Assembly: GCA_947258675.1 (NCBI GenBank)
Contig: CAMYJP010000043.1
Coordinates: 1-11,912 of the forward strand
Origin: an uncultured Desulfobulbaceae bacterium
GTDB lineage: Bacteria; Desulfobacterota; Desulfobulbia; Desulfobulbales; BM004
DNA: 11,912 nt
Direction of reading: 5' to 3'
The notes beneath the pieces are model-generated. The model saw only the letters and a program-made list of their open reading frames with translations, did not search any database and had not been told where the DNA came from. Of the stretch, positions 1 to 7,542 are shown in pieces. Position 1 is the stretch's first letter; every line of letters starts with the position of its first letter. The translations under genes and the position numbers were made by a program.

Positions 1-661
1 TGATGATGAAGGAAGGTATAAATTTGATCTTGACCCAGGTTTCTATGTGGTAGTAGCCCGCAAAAGGCAGCAAGATGCCGGAATGGGACCTATAAGCAAT
101 AAAGATTTTTTCTGCTATCCGGCTAGCAATCCCATTCAAATTTTACAAAATCAAACAAGTACAATCGAGATTGGGTGTTATCCACGAGACGATCTTGAAA
201 CTTACCTTAATAAAGATGGAATTGATCCTCGCGGGAAAAAAATGACCGGCAGAAGAACGGTCTCCTTAGAGCGGACTGAACTGAACATAACTCCAGGGAA
301 TCCGGAACTTCATCAAAAAAAGCCAACCATTATATCTGGAAGGGTTACCGACCTGACAGGAATGCCCCACAGCGGTTTATATATATCTGCCTATCAGGCC
401 AGTAACAATTCACTCTTTCAGATGCACCTTGTCCGTTTGATCACCGATTTTATTACTCGTACAGATGAAGACGGCCGCTACAGTCTTTCGCTTAAGTCCG
501 GTGGAACCTATTTTCTCGTTGCAAGAGAATTAGTTGGTGAAGCACCAAACAGGAATGAATATTACGGATTGTTTGAAGGAAATGCAAATCACAGTATTAC
601 CCTTGCAAACGGCGAACAGCTGGTGAATATAAACATCAACGTTGAAAAAATCATGCCATGA
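1..661 (+). CDS. Carboxypeptidase-regulatory-like repeat protein, 3' part (secreted/envelope)
   Basis: The reading frame is open from base 2 to the TGA at 659-661, so the real start lies upstream; the GTG at 47 is an internal Val codon. About 219 residues are visible. Two copies of the CarboxypepD_reg/SdrD-B-like beta-sandwich pattern are present: the end of one at the left edge (DDEGRY, then hydrophobic strands and PGFYVVVA), and a complete one at about residues 108-215 starting ISGRV and repeating DEDGRY and GGTYFLVA. Such domains are typically extracytoplasmic structural or binding modules, often in tandem. No catalytic residues are visible and no function can be named. The stop overlaps the start of the beta-helix gene (ATGA), so the two are probably co-transcribed and translationally coupled. 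The domain type is fairly sure; the cellular role is unknown. Confidence 0.75.
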   Translation, partial: DDEGRYKFDLDPGFYVVVARKRQQDAGMGPISNKDFFCYPASNPIQILQNQTSTIEIGCYPRDDLETYLNKDGIDPRGKKMTGRRTVSLERTELNITPGNPELHQKKPTIISGRVTDLTGMPHSGLYISAYQASNNSLFQMHLVRLITDFITRTDEDGRYSLSLKSGGTYFLVARELVGEAPNRNEYYGLFEGNANHSITLANGEQLVNININVEKIMP

Positions 662-1677
662 ATTTCATAAAATATCTGCATATTCAGGCAAATTTTTTTG
701 TCCTGCTCTTTCTTTTAGGAGCACTAATATTATCTATTATCAAGCCTGTCTTGTTATCTGCTTCACAATTAGAATATCATGATAAAGTTATTCGAAAAGA
801 TGAAATCTGGTCCGGAGAAGTTATTGTCAAAGGGGTTGTTGTGGTTGGCCGGGGAGCAACCTTGATCATTAAACCTGGTACTAAGATTAGGTTCAGGAAA
901 ATTGACCGCAACAATGATGGTATCGGCGATTCAGAAATCAGAGTCCTCGGTCGTCTGCTTGCAGAGGGAACGGAAAAAAGTCCTGTAACTTTTCTTTCTG
1001 CTGAATCTAAGCCATCAAACAAGGACTGGTCGTATGTTCTTATTTTTGCATCAGGAGAGGTTAACAAACTACAATTTTGCATTTTTCAGCATGCATTTAC
1101 CGGACTTCAGGTACACTTTTCCACAGCTGAACTTACAAACTCAATATTTAAAAACAATTTTGAAGGAATCCGCTTTGGAAGGGCAAAATTTCTCATTAAA
1201 AATAATACATTATTAGAGAATTACATCGGTATCCGTTTCACAAGGATGGAAGGACCTGCTACTATCACAGCTAATAAAATAACGCAAAACCGGATAGGTA
1301 TCTTTCTTGTCCCTTCTGGACAAAACATTCAAAACTTTTTTGAACCTGACCGCAGCGGAAAACCCTGGAATACTGGAAGGCTTACAATCAGTGGAAATAA
1401 TATTTACGCTAACACAGAGTACAATTTAAGTTTGGGTGAAAAACAGATCTGGGATCTAGATGTAACGGGCAACTGGTGGGGAACCAAGGTATCTTCTGAA
1501 ATTAAAAAATTAATCTTTGATTTTTATCGTGATCCATCTCTTGGCAAAGCCTTATTTCTACCGACCGCTGAAGATGAAATTGCAAATGCTGGTTTTCCTG
1601 GCAATGAATTGATGGTAAACCGACAAAAGGAGGCAAGAGCCGTTTCAGACTTGCGATTAATTAATCCCACCGAGTAG
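658..1677 (+). CDS. Secreted right-handed parallel beta-helix protein (NosD-like fold)
   Basis: A 339-residue protein. Residues about 12-36 are strongly hydrophobic and end in LLSASQ, which fits a signal peptide or N-terminal anchor, so the product should be periplasmic or exported. Residues about 50-115 have the usual opening of this family: WSGEVIVKGVVVV, then GATLIIKPGTKIRF, an Asp-rich turn at 83-91 (DRNNDGIGD, resembling a calcium-binding loop), then GRLLAEGTEKSPVTF. Residues 135-275 are short beta-strand rungs with Asn-rich turns (KNNTLLEN, ANKITQN, SGNNIY) ending at NWWGT (272-276), a frequent feature of these beta-helices. The family includes polysaccharide-binding or -cleaving and scaffold proteins; no catalytic site can be assigned. 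The start overlaps the preceding stop by 4 nt. The last 21 nt overlap the end of the opposite-strand lipoprotein gene. Confidence 0.85.
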   Translation: MNFIKYLHIQANFFVLLFLLGALILSIIKPVLLSASQLEYHDKVIRKDEIWSGEVIVKGVVVVGRGATLIIKPGTKIRFRKIDRNNDGIGDSEIRVLGRLLAEGTEKSPVTFLSAESKPSNKDWSYVLIFASGEVNKLQFCIFQHAFTGLQVHFSTAELTNSIFKNNFEGIRFGRAKFLIKNNTLLENYIGIRFTRMEGPATITANKITQNRIGIFLVPSGQNIQNFFEPDRSGKPWNTGRLTISGNNIYANTEYNLSLGEKQIWDLDVTGNWWGTKVSSEIKKLIFDFYRDPSLGKALFLPTAEDEIANAGFPGNELMVNRQKEARAVSDLRLINPTE

Positions 1678-2289
1678 ATATCTTTTTCCTTTCAAATCAT
1701 CAATAAATGCGCCATAAATTTCCTGCAATGCCGCATCAAACGAGGCAACTGAATCATGCATGGTCGCTCCCTGCACAACCACTTTGGCAGTGTATTCCTT
1801 ACTCCAGGCTGACTGCTTTTGGCTGTTCGTTTCTAATCCGATTTCAAGGGAAACTATAACCCTGGTGTTTATCTCTTCTTTCAGCACCTCAAATCGTGAC
1901 AACCTACTAACAACTACCCCGTCTGCATCCATACCTGGTTCATATAAAGACACCATGTCTGCAGCGCCAGCTGCCCGAAAAAACAGGCGCATATTTTCTT
2001 GAATGAGATATTTGGGGGCGTTCTGCCAGTAATGATATCGAAACCTATGAAGCTCAAGCGGATATTTTGAATCAAGATATAAAATGGCCCTTTCGTTATA
2101 CAGCCCAGATGTAAGCACCTTTTTTATACCAAGGCGTCCTGACAATATTGGTCTATCAAGCTGTTTTGTATGTATATCTGTATGGAGTCGATAAAAATGG
2201 TCTTCCGGTACCGGGCCCATATTGACAGCGCAAGCCGATAACAGAAAAACCAAAAGGGAAATAAGACTAAACCGATATATCATTGTCAT
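1657..2289 (-). CDS. PqiC-type ABC-transport auxiliary lipoprotein
   Basis: About 210 residues from the ATG at 2289, which has AAGAG eight bases upstream. A GTG at 2298 would add three residues. The N-terminus is a lipoprotein signal: a hydrophobic core, then LLSAC with Cys20 as the lipidation site. The mature part matches the ABC_trans_aux/PqiC pattern: FYRL near the mature N-terminus, then GRLGIKKV, an RAILYLDSKYPLELHRFRYH stretch (residue about 67 on), and WQNAPKYLIQ before the long amphipathic middle. In known systems PqiC is an outer-membrane lipoprotein partnered with an MCE protein. Here it lies just after mlaD, ending the lipid-transport operon, so it probably helps MlaD hand lipid to or from the outer membrane (inference). 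The stop codon lies inside the opposite-strand beta-helix gene. Confidence 0.85.
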   Translation of the reverse strand: MTMIYRFSLISLLVFLLSACAVNMGPVPEDHFYRLHTDIHTKQLDRPILSGRLGIKKVLTSGLYNERAILYLDSKYPLELHRFRYHYWQNAPKYLIQENMRLFFRAAGAADMVSLYEPGMDADGVVVSRLSRFEVLKEEINTRVIVSLEIGLETNSQKQSAWSKEYTAKVVVQGATMHDSVASFDAALQEIYGAFIDDLKGKRYLLGGIN

Positions 2290-2300
2290 CAAGTACACTC

Positions 2301-3251
2301 TTAATTCTTTGCATGATCTTTGGTTATGTTTCTTCCACCCAGCAAAACCCCAGGGTTTTCCCTGACATCTCTGCTGAACTCATTAATGTTCCGAGATGAA
2401 CCTTCAAGGTTGTAGACAATTGAATTAATGTTCTGAGATACAAGCTCAAGTGATTCTCGCAATGCAATCATAGCGTTTCGTATGTCACTATCGTTTTCTG
2501 AGATCATTTCTTGTGCATCATTTATAAGTTCATCAACATTAACCAAGGCTCCGGAAAAATCTTCGGAGATCAGTAACAGATTTTCTGTTATTTTATCGGC
2601 ATTGTTGAAAACATTATTTAAGTGCTTCTGATTATTCGCTCCAATCAAATCAGAAAACTGCTCTGCACCATCAGTTAACTTTTCTAAAAGTAAATTCAAG
2701 TTTTTGCTGATCTCGGGCAAGCGGTCCTGAAGTTCTTTGCTGATACCACCTACATTTGATCCAAACGACGCAATTACAGGTTTAATGTTATTTTGGGAGA
2801 GGTCCTGCAATTCAATAGCAACAGAGTTCAAAGATGCTATTAAATCAACTCCTTCTTTCCCGGTAATAGTGTCCCCGGCCACGAGGTATTTGAGACTTTT
2901 GCCAGGTAGAATATCAATCTGCTTTTCTGAAAGAACAGCAGGCATTATTATAGATGCATAACTGTCCATAGGAATTTTCCATTCTTTTCGCAGTGCAAGC
3001 TTGAGCCTGAAAAGCATTTCTTTTTCCTGCTGAAATGGGACAATTGAGTCTATAACTCCTATTTGATAGCCCCCGAAGGTAACCTTGCTTCCTTTATGAA
3101 TTCCGGTGATATTTTTATAATTGACGTAATAGGGAACTGTGTCAGCACTCCGACCTGATATTCTGAATAGTGCTGCCAGCAGCAAAACAGTCATACCAAA
3201 AACAAAGCAGCCAACAAATAGGTAGTTTAGATTATCTCGTTTCATAGCCAT
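2301..3251 (-). CDS. mlaD: MlaD-like MCE-domain lipid-transport substrate-binding protein
   Basis: About 316 residues from the ATG at 3251. A TTG at 3269 and an ATG at 3245 are also possible, and none has a good Shine-Dalgarno. One membrane helix (about 9-29, LFVGCFVFGMTVLLLAALF) anchors it in the inner membrane. The MCE domain spans about 38-120 (VNYKNITGIHKGSKVTFGG, YQIGVIDSI, KQIDILPG). A long C-terminal region (140-300) follows, rich in amphipathic helix and Asn/Leu/Ile. E. coli MlaD is about 180 residues, so this protein has a much longer helical tail, as in other single-MCE proteins whose tails are thought to extend across the periplasm. It should form the hydrophobic channel on top of MlaE. 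It is separated from mlaF by a 214-nt gap, unlike the tight spacing elsewhere in the operon. Confidence 0.9.
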   Translation of the reverse strand: MAMKRDNLNYLFVGCFVFGMTVLLLAALFRISGRSADTVPYYVNYKNITGIHKGSKVTFGGYQIGVIDSIVPFQQEKEMLFRLKLALRKEWKIPMDSYASIIMPAVLSEKQIDILPGKSLKYLVAGDTITGKEGVDLIASLNSVAIELQDLSQNNIKPVIASFGSNVGGISKELQDRLPEISKNLNLLLEKLTDGAEQFSDLIGANNQKHLNNVFNNADKITENLLLISEDFSGALVNVDELINDAQEMISENDSDIRNAMIALRESLELVSQNINSIVYNLEGSSRNINEFSRDVRENPGVLLGGRNITKDHAKN

Positions 3252-3465
3252 TGTATGTTCAGAATTCAACTTGCCAACTTTGCCTATCTATTTGAAACAT
3301 TTATACTTTCTATTGTGTGCAGAGACTGTTTTAAAGTTTATGGTTACAGTTAGTTAAAATAAGTATGATAGTTATCTTGCTGATATTCGAGTGAAAATGA
3401 GCAGCCTCACGAGGAAAGATTTATTAAAGTTAACAATTGAAGAATCCTGCTTTATGTATATCGGA
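3252..3465. other. Intergenic gap inside the Mla operon
   Basis: 214 nt between the mlaF stop and the mlaD start on the minus strand. It is AT-rich and contains no convincing open frame, SD-led small gene or classical terminator. The strongest hairpin is only CCTC-GT-GAGG near 3404, which is too small and lacks a T-tract. A TATAAA at about 3300-3305 on the minus strand could be a -10 box, but no -35 box fits it, so I do not call a promoter. The gap may carry an internal promoter or a processing site. Confidence 0.3.
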
Positions 3466-4266
3466 CTATCCTGTCAAACGCTGAAGGTATTCAGCGGCAT
3501 CTACCATTTCTCTTCGAGGTCTTCGGTTCAGAAGGTTTTGAATCTTAATATTGTCGCTGTTTCGTATTTCTTCAACCGTACCAGTCATGAGCACCTCGCC
3601 CTGATCAAGAATAGTTATACGATCAGCAATTTTAAATGCACTCTCCAATTCATGTGTTACTACAACTATCGTGATATTCATAGAATTCCTGAGCAACAGG
3701 ATAAGCTCATCAATCTCAGCAGAAACCACAGGATCAAGACCGGCCGACGGTTCATCAAAAAATAGTATTTTTGGATCCATGATAATTGCCCTTGCCAATG
3801 CAGCTCTCTTCACCATTCCCCCGGAAAGCTCTGAGGGCATTAGATCTTCAAAACCGGCTAAATTAACAACCTCCAGTTTTATCCTTGTCATAATCTGAAT
3901 GGTTTTTTTATCGAGCTTAGTATGCTCCAATAGAGGCAATTGAACATTCTCTGCTACTGAAAGCGAACCCAGAAGTGCTCCTCCTTGAAAAGCTACTCCC
4001 ATTTCTCGTCGAAGTTCATACATTTCCTGATGTTTCAACACATTAATATCTTTACCGAATAATCTAATAGCACCTGAAACCGGCTGTTTCAAACCGAGCA
4101 AAGAACGCAGCAAGGTGCTTTTGCCAGAACCACTCCCTCCCATTATCACCATGATTTCGCCTTTTTCGACATTCATGGTAACACCATTAAGAATGGTCCT
4201 ATCGCCATAGCTTAAAACAAGATTATCCACTTCAACCATAGCACCGGCTTGTTCCATCTGATCCAT
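3466..4266 (-). CDS. mlaF: MlaF-like ABC transporter ATP-binding protein
   Basis: 266 residues from the ATG at 4266. This start is chosen because GAGG (4273-4276) sits six bases before it, overlapping the mlaE stop; a TTG at 4278 would add four residues. All ABC ATPase motifs are intact: Walker A GGSGSGKST (about 43-51), Q-loop Gln94 in AFQGGALL, signature LSGGM (147-151), Walker B ILFFDEPSAGLDP (167-179) and the H-loop His in VVVTHE (about 205). FQGGALL and LSGGMVKR are characteristic of the MlaF/Ttg2A group. The protein should hydrolyse ATP to power lipid movement through MlaE-MlaD. It has the usual family length, and its neighbours mlaE (8-nt spacing) and mlaD support the assignment. MlaF in E. 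coli also binds the STAS subunit MlaB, which matters for the STAS gene in this operon. Confidence 0.95.
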   Translation of the reverse strand: MDQMEQAGAMVEVDNLVLSYGDRTILNGVTMNVEKGEIMVIMGGSGSGKSTLLRSLLGLKQPVSGAIRLFGKDINVLKHQEMYELRREMGVAFQGGALLGSLSVAENVQLPLLEHTKLDKKTIQIMTRIKLEVVNLAGFEDLMPSELSGGMVKRAALARAIIMDPKILFFDEPSAGLDPVVSAEIDELILLLRNSMNITIVVVTHELESAFKIADRITILDQGEVLMTGTVEEIRNSDNIKIQNLLNRRPRREMVDAAEYLQRLTG

Positions 4267-4274
4267 AATAATCC

Positions 4275-5084
4275 TCAATGATTAAGAAAAAATGTAAAAA
4301 CCATGTCCGCAAGAATTACTAAACTGATTGACATGACAACAGATCTCGTTGTTGCCTTGCCGATACCTTCTGCACCACCATGCACTTGAAAACCATTGCT
4401 TATACCGATTAAAGCAATAATTATCGCAAAAACCACGCTTTTAATTAAACCTTGCATCACATCATCTACCTGCAAAACAGCAAGCGAACTGTTCATATAC
4501 ATCTGTAAATTGATGTTGAGCTGTACAGAGGTATAAGCAGCCCCTCCTAAAAGACCCATAAAATCGCCCAGAATAGTTAAAACAGGTACTATTACCATCA
4601 TAGCGACAAGATGGGGTACCGCTAAATATCGTACAGGATTAATGCCCATAACACAAAGCGCATCAACTTCCTGATTTTCCTGCATTGTCCCAATTCTTGC
4701 CGTTATAGCAGATCCAGACCGACCAGCCACCAGAATACCGACAATAAGGGGAGAAAATTCCCTGGTAACAGAAAGCGCAATACCTATTATTACTTTCCCT
4801 TCGGCTCCAAAAGTCTTTAATGTTTCAATTCCCTGGATAGCCAGCATTATGCCTACAACAAAACACAACATTGCAACAATTGGAATAGCCTGAACACCGA
4901 TCTGGAATGATTCGTAAAATATTTTTGATATGCTGACCGGTTGATAACGGCGTGGTCCACAAAAAAGCCAGAATAAACTTTCAGCAAACAAAGTGGATAC
5001 ATAGCCTATCTCTTCGAAACCGGTAACTGTCTTTCTACCCAGATTCTCAAAAAAAATCCGCATAACTCGTAACCAGTAGAACAC
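4275..5084 (-). CDS. mlaE: MlaE-like lipid ABC transporter permease
   Basis: Up to 269 residues from a GTG at 5084 that directly abuts the STAS stop codon. An ATG at 5063 gives a 262-residue protein closer to the family's usual start, and neither has a clear SD. It has an amphipathic N-terminal interface helix (FENLGRKTVTGFEEIGYVST) and then several membrane segments (about 64-92, 108-122, 157-185, 213-232, 247-267). The MlaE signature is intact: EFSPLIVGILVAGRSGSAIT, ARIGTMQENQEVDALCVMG, INPVRYLAVP, and near the end GGAEGIGKATTRSVV. This is the inner-membrane permease that binds MlaF on the cytoplasmic side and the MlaD ring on the periplasmic side. The identification is firm; the direction of transport cannot be read from sequence. 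Confidence 0.95.
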   Translation of the reverse strand: MFYWLRVMRIFFENLGRKTVTGFEEIGYVSTLFAESLFWLFCGPRRYQPVSISKIFYESFQIGVQAIPIVAMLCFVVGIMLAIQGIETLKTFGAEGKVIIGIALSVTREFSPLIVGILVAGRSGSAITARIGTMQENQEVDALCVMGINPVRYLAVPHLVAMMVIVPVLTILGDFMGLLGGAAYTSVQLNINLQMYMNSSLAVLQVDDVMQGLIKSVVFAIIIALIGISNGFQVHGGAEGIGKATTRSVVMSISLVILADMVFTFFLNH

Positions 5085-5411
5085 TTATTGGTTTCGTGCT
5101 TCGTTAATAGAATCGTAAATAGTAAATACCTGGTCAAGCTTAGCAAGCTGCAGCACCTGCATTGCTGCTCTGCTCGCACCGACAAGCCCAAAACGAAGGC
5201 TGTTTTTGTTAGCATACTGCAAACCTTCTACAAGGCTTGCAACTCCGGAACTATCGATATATGACACAGCTGATAGATCTACAAGCACATGCTTGTTTTT
5301 TTTCAGTAGCGTTAATATTTGTTCTCGGGCTTCAGGTGAAAACTTTAAATCCACTTCTCCACTCAAAGCGACCACTGTGAAAGGCTCTGCTGAAATAATC
5401 TGAAATTCCAT
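5085..5411 (-). CDS. STAS-domain protein (MlaB-like subunit or anti-sigma-factor antagonist)
   Basis: 108 residues, a single STAS domain, with a good SD (AAGGA at 5418-5422, six bases before ATG). It shows the STAS strands ALSGEVDLK (15-23) and HVLVDLSAVS (41-50), followed by YIDSSG (51-56). Ser54 aligns with the phosphorylated Ser58 of Bacillus SpoIIAA (Asp-Ser-Ser-Gly). E. coli MlaB, also a STAS protein, has Asp-Thr-Gly-Gly there. The gene sits between a kinase-type ATPase (9-nt gap) and mlaE (0-nt gap). It could therefore be the MlaB subunit bound to MlaF, the phosphorylated partner of the ATPase, or both. The intact Ser favours phosphorylation control; the position favours a transporter role. 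The sequence alone cannot decide between them. Confidence 0.92.
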   Translation of the reverse strand: MEFQIISAEPFTVVALSGEVDLKFSPEAREQILTLLKKNKHVLVDLSAVSYIDSSGVASLVEGLQYANKNSLRFGLVGASRAAMQVLQLAKLDQVFTIYDSINEARNQ

Positions 5412-5420
5412 TTTTCTTCC

Positions 5421-5846
5421 TTATGCTGGTAAAAGTTTCTTTTTCATCTGCAGTACATTCCCGGACCCGTTACGATTCTCAAGGAATCTCACATCATCCA
5501 TTAACTCTTTCATAAAATGAATACCAAGACCTCCAGGACGTATTTCTTCTAGAGATCTCGATTTACATAGGTCAAGGTCAACTTTTTCTGCATAGTCAGT
5601 AAAACACACAATCACTTCATTGGGTCTATAATACATCTCCAATAAAATATTTCCGGAAGCATCACCTTTATAAGCATGAAGAATTATATTAGCGCATGCT
5701 TCATTCGAAGCGAGCACAAAATCATCAATAAAATCTATTGAACAACCTTTCTTAACCAATGCATTACGAATTGCATCACGAACCCCTTGAAGCTGTTCAG
5801 CACTGGAATTAAAACGAGCATTGACAATTTTTTCATATCCGTGCAT
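5421..5846 (-). CDS. RsbW/SpoIIAB-like serine kinase/anti-sigma ATPase (HATPase_c_2)
   Basis: 141 residues from the ATG at 5846, chosen for its strong SD, GGAGG at 5853-5857, six bases upstream; the longer open frame to 5879 adds only an unlikely MILPCYCWRTG extension. GHKL-fold motifs are in order: N-box ASNEACANIILHAY (46-59, Glu49 and Asn53), G1-type FTDYA (82-86) and the G2 glycine loop PGGLGIHFM (104-112). The G1 glycine is Ala here, as far as I recall a variant tolerated in this family. The expected activity is ATP-dependent phosphorylation of a STAS partner and/or sequestration of a target protein. It overlaps the phosphatase gene by 14 nt and is followed by the STAS gene, the standard partner-switching order. 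No sigma factor is next to it, so its usual binding target is absent from the window. Confidence 0.9.
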   Translation of the reverse strand: MHGYEKIVNARFNSSAEQLQGVRDAIRNALVKKGCSIDFIDDFVLASNEACANIILHAYKGDASGNILLEMYYRPNEVIVCFTDYAEKVDLDLCKSRSLEEIRPGGLGIHFMKELMDDVRFLENRNGSGNVLQMKKKLLPA

Positions 5847-7542
5847 TCCTGTCCTCCAGCAATAACAAGGTAATATCATCTCTCAAAGGGTGTGAAGAAC
5901 CGTCAAACTGACTTATCATTGTTGTTAATCTTTCCTGGGGCGGTAGATGACTCAATTTATTGATTATATCTATTAATCCATCCACGCCAAGTTCTTTTCC
6001 TTCACTTATGTGACCTTCAGTAACACCATCGGAATAGATGTAAAGACTACGATCACCAAGCGTAAGCCTTACTTCCGGAAATTCATTACCTGGTACAACT
6101 CCAAGCGGCGGTGTTTTTGCTCCAATTTTGAATGGTTTTCCATTTTTATTAAGAATGAGAAGGGGAGGATGTCCTGCGTTAACCAACTGAAGTGAGCCGC
6201 TTTCAGGCTCGTATAGACCTGTAACCATAGTTATGAACATACCCCTAATGGTTGTTTCACATATTTCATCGTTTAAAGCTGACATTAACCTACTTGGTTC
6301 ATCAAGCCGCTTTCCTATGCAGTGAAATAAACTGCTGACCTTAGCCATCATAAGCGCTGCAGTTGTCCCCTTTCCCGAAACATCACCAAGGGTAAAATAA
6401 ATTCGCCCATCTTCCAATGTATAATAATCATAGAAATCACCAGAAAGATAACGAGCCGATACATTAATTCCATTTACAGGGAAATCATCACTTTTTGGTG
6501 ACGGCAGTAGAGTTTGTTGAATCTCTCTGGCAAGTTTTAGTTCTCGATCAAGTTCTGCGGCAAGTAGATCCCTTTCTTCCAAAGCTTTTTCGAGTCTCCA
6601 GGTCAAATCCTGATAATTCAAATTGCTTTCAGTCAGCTGAACATTAGCTTCGCGAAGCACTTCATTAAAGTCATTTTGCTTGCTTATTCGCAATCCAAGC
6701 GCCTCAGCTGCCTCTTCAACCTGTTCTGGTACAATATTCAAATACTGTTCAATTTGTTCTTCATTAAAAGTAAAAAATTTGTTCAGCTTCTGCTTGCATC
6801 TTTCAAGAACTATGAATTTATCTTTTGAACTGAATACAGCAGCCATCCAATCTGCACCATCAAGTATATAAGAAAGTGTGGTTGATTCAGATTCGTGCAA
6901 ATTATTCAGCCCTACATTTTTTTCACCACCAAGAGCCTGAGTAAGATCATCAGGGAGAGACCAGCTTTCAGCAAGCATCATGGTAACCTGTTCATGTATT
7001 ATTCCAAAATGTTCCATTTCCTTTTCCCGTCTACCATCAGGATCTAGACTATTTAACTCAGGCCATATAGCGGCTTTATCTTGATTGAGATGCAATAAAA
7101 CCAGCATACCAAATACTTGTAAAAGACCAGCGGTAAAGCATTCATCTGAGTCTAAGGCTGTATCCTTTCCGATTATACGTGCACAAATAGCATGGCGTAG
7201 AGCAAATTCCCAAAATACTGATATATCAAGTCCTGGGATCACCTTGTTCTTTAACGCACCTTTCACTGAAAGGCAGAGAGCAAGGTTACGAAAAGCTCTG
7301 TGTCCCATGAGACTTATTGCCCGTGAGATAGAATGTACTTTACCGGCAAAACCAAACATGACTGAATTAGCAATACGTAGAAGTTCAGCAGCAAGGACTG
7401 GATCTTTGGCAGCCAGGTCGGCCAGCTGGTCATTATCTAGATATTCTTGGGAACAGGCACGCATTATTTCAATGGCTGCCTGCGGTGGTGCAGGGAGGTC
7501 CGAAGGATTGATGTTGAGTATCGTCTGATCTTTTATCATCAT
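5833..7542 (-). CDS. HDOD domain-coiled coil-SpoIIE/PP2C phosphatase fusion
   Basis: 569 residues. An HDOD domain occupies about 12-205 (LPAPPQAAIEIM, DPVLAAELLRIANSVMFG, SISRAISLMGHRAFRNLAL); HDOD domains resemble HD hydrolases without the metal-binding residues and act as signalling scaffolds. An acidic linker and predicted coiled coil (290-345, ending LAREIQQTLLPS, typical just before SpoIIE domains) leads to a SpoIIE-type PP2C domain (350-565). Metal-binding motifs are intact: SGDFYD (367-372), GDVSGKG (386-392), NAGHPP (455-460), YSDGVTE (503-509) and RDDIT (554-558). It should dephosphorylate the STAS protein encoded two genes downstream, opposing the kinase. The ATGATG start (7537-7542) has no SD and lies in a possible hairpin. 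It is the first gene of the operon, so its HDOD domain is the likely signal input. Confidence 0.92.
   Translation of the reverse strand: MMIKDQTILNINPSDLPAPPQAAIEIMRACSQEYLDNDQLADLAAKDPVLAAELLRIANSVMFGFAGKVHSISRAISLMGHRAFRNLALCLSVKGALKNKVIPGLDISVFWEFALRHAICARIIGKDTALDSDECFTAGLLQVFGMLVLLHLNQDKAAIWPELNSLDPDGRREKEMEHFGIIHEQVTMMLAESWSLPDDLTQALGGEKNVGLNNLHESESTTLSYILDGADWMAAVFSSKDKFIVLERCKQKLNKFFTFNEEQIEQYLNIVPEQVEEAAEALGLRISKQNDFNEVLREANVQLTESNLNYQDLTWRLEKALEERDLLAAELDRELKLAREIQQTLLPSPKSDDFPVNGINVSARYLSGDFYDYYTLEDGRIYFTLGDVSGKGTTAALMMAKVSSLFHCIGKRLDEPSRLMSALNDEICETTIRGMFITMVTGLYEPESGSLQLVNAGHPPLLILNKNGKPFKIGAKTPPLGVVPGNEFPEVRLTLGDRSLYIYSDGVTEGHISEGKELGVDGLIDIINKLSHLPPQERLTTMISQFDGSSHPLRDDITLLLLEDRNARI

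Noticed and set aside
3391..3765. 124-codon plus-strand open frame
   Set aside because: It lies mostly antisense to the conserved C-terminal half of mlaF, and the translation has no recognisable domain.
7085..7528. 147-codon plus-strand open frame
   Set aside because: It is antisense to the HDOD domain, with low-complexity Ala/Arg/Ser composition and no domain; a shadow frame.
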